Shown in pieces: positions 5,553 through 5,696 of a stretch of DNA of 5,696 bases. Position 1 is the first letter of the stretch. Each line of letters starts with the position of its first letter. The notes under the pieces were generated by a model. It was not told where the DNA came from. It made no database searches and saw only the letters and a program-made list of their open reading frames with translations. Source of the stretch: Acetobacteraceae bacterium (GTDB lineage: Bacteria > Pseudomonadota > Alphaproteobacteria > Acetobacterales > Acetobacteraceae); the NCBI GenBank assembly GCA_027311485.1, contig DAICYU010000300.1, positions 1 through 5,696 on the forward strand, in the 5' to 3' direction. The translations under genes were made by a program, and so were the position numbers.

Positions 5553-5696
5553 TGTCGGCGGTCCGCAACTACGCCGTGGTGACGGCGAGCTACATGAGCT
5601 TCACCCTCACTGACGGCGCCATCCGCATGCTGGTGCTGCTGCATTTCTATCAGCTTGGCTATACGCCGTTCACCCTGGCCTTCCTGTTACTGCTGT
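5552..5696 (+). CDS. arsJ: ArsJ organoarsenical efflux transporter (MFS), 5' end only
   Basis: The first 48 codons of a membrane transporter are present before the right edge; the family is normally about 400 residues. The start reads MSAVRNYAVVTASYMSF, then TLTDGAIRMLVLLHFYQLGYTPFTLAFLLLL. This matches the N-terminus of ArsJ proteins (RNYxxVTxxYxxFTLTDGAxRMLVLLHF), with the first membrane helix near residues 7-30 and the second beginning near 41. ArsJ exports 1-arseno-3-phosphoglycerate, which breaks down outside the cell to arsenate. The ATG shares its A with the GAPDH stop (TGATG), so the two are probably translationally coupled. CGGGGAACC at the end of the GAPDH gene may serve as a weak ribosome binding site. 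Confidence 0.93.
   Translation, partial: MSAVRNYAVVTASYMSFTLTDGAIRMLVLLHFYQLGYTPFTLAFLLLL

Noticed and set aside
1..5696. Insertion sequence, transposase or tRNA attachment site near the ars or sulfatase operons
   Set aside because: I found no transposase or integrase motif, no convincing long terminal inverted repeats and no tRNA-like cloverleaf.

Overview
The window is GC-rich DNA (GC-biased third codon positions, GTG/TTG starts available) of proteobacterial type. The gene styles (an ArsR-ArsC fusion, an ArsJ-linked GAPDH, a Tat-type arylsulfatase and a CPA2 antiporter) would fit an alphaproteobacterium, but no rRNA or other taxonomic marker is present, so this is inference.

Layout. (1) Positions 1-334, minus strand: the 5' part of a Kef/CPA2-type cation:proton antiporter gene that runs off the left edge. 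Its conserved sequence is split over two frames by an apparent +1 and a compensating -1 shift, so it is probably a decaying gene. (2) Positions 335-533: a gap with a strong GC hairpin at 489-514 just past the sulfatase stop. (3) Positions 534-3238, minus strand: a two-gene operon in which a formylglycine-generating enzyme (FGE) gene is followed by an exported arylsulfatase gene. The sulfatase GTG start overlaps the FGE stop (GTGA), and the FGE is predicted to convert the sulfatase active-site cysteine to formylglycine. (4) Positions 3239-3646: a divergent intergenic region of about 400 bp, poorer in GC than the genes, with a 7-bp tandem repeat array (7 copies), small inverted repeats, and a candidate promoter/operator next to the ars genes. 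(5) Positions 3647-5696, plus strand: a tightly packed arsenic operon made of an ArsR repressor fused to a LMW-phosphatase-type arsenate reductase, then an ArsJ-associated glyceraldehyde-3-phosphate dehydrogenase, then the first 48 codons of arsJ, which is cut by the right edge.

How the genes work together. In the ars operon the GAPDH is expected to make 1-arseno-3-phosphoglycerate from arsenate and glyceraldehyde 3-phosphate, and ArsJ to export it, giving arsenate detoxification without reduction. The fused ArsR should sense As(III), which the fused reductase could itself supply. The sulfatase/FGE pair is a self-contained unit for releasing sulfate from an unknown organic ester. I see no sign of an entirely new system. 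The points most worth a second look are the ArsR-ArsC fusion at the head of an ArsJ operon, the overlap of candidate promoter, operator and start codon there, the CTAGR (not CxPxR) sulfatase motif next to a full FGE, and the compensated frameshifts in the antiporter remnant.
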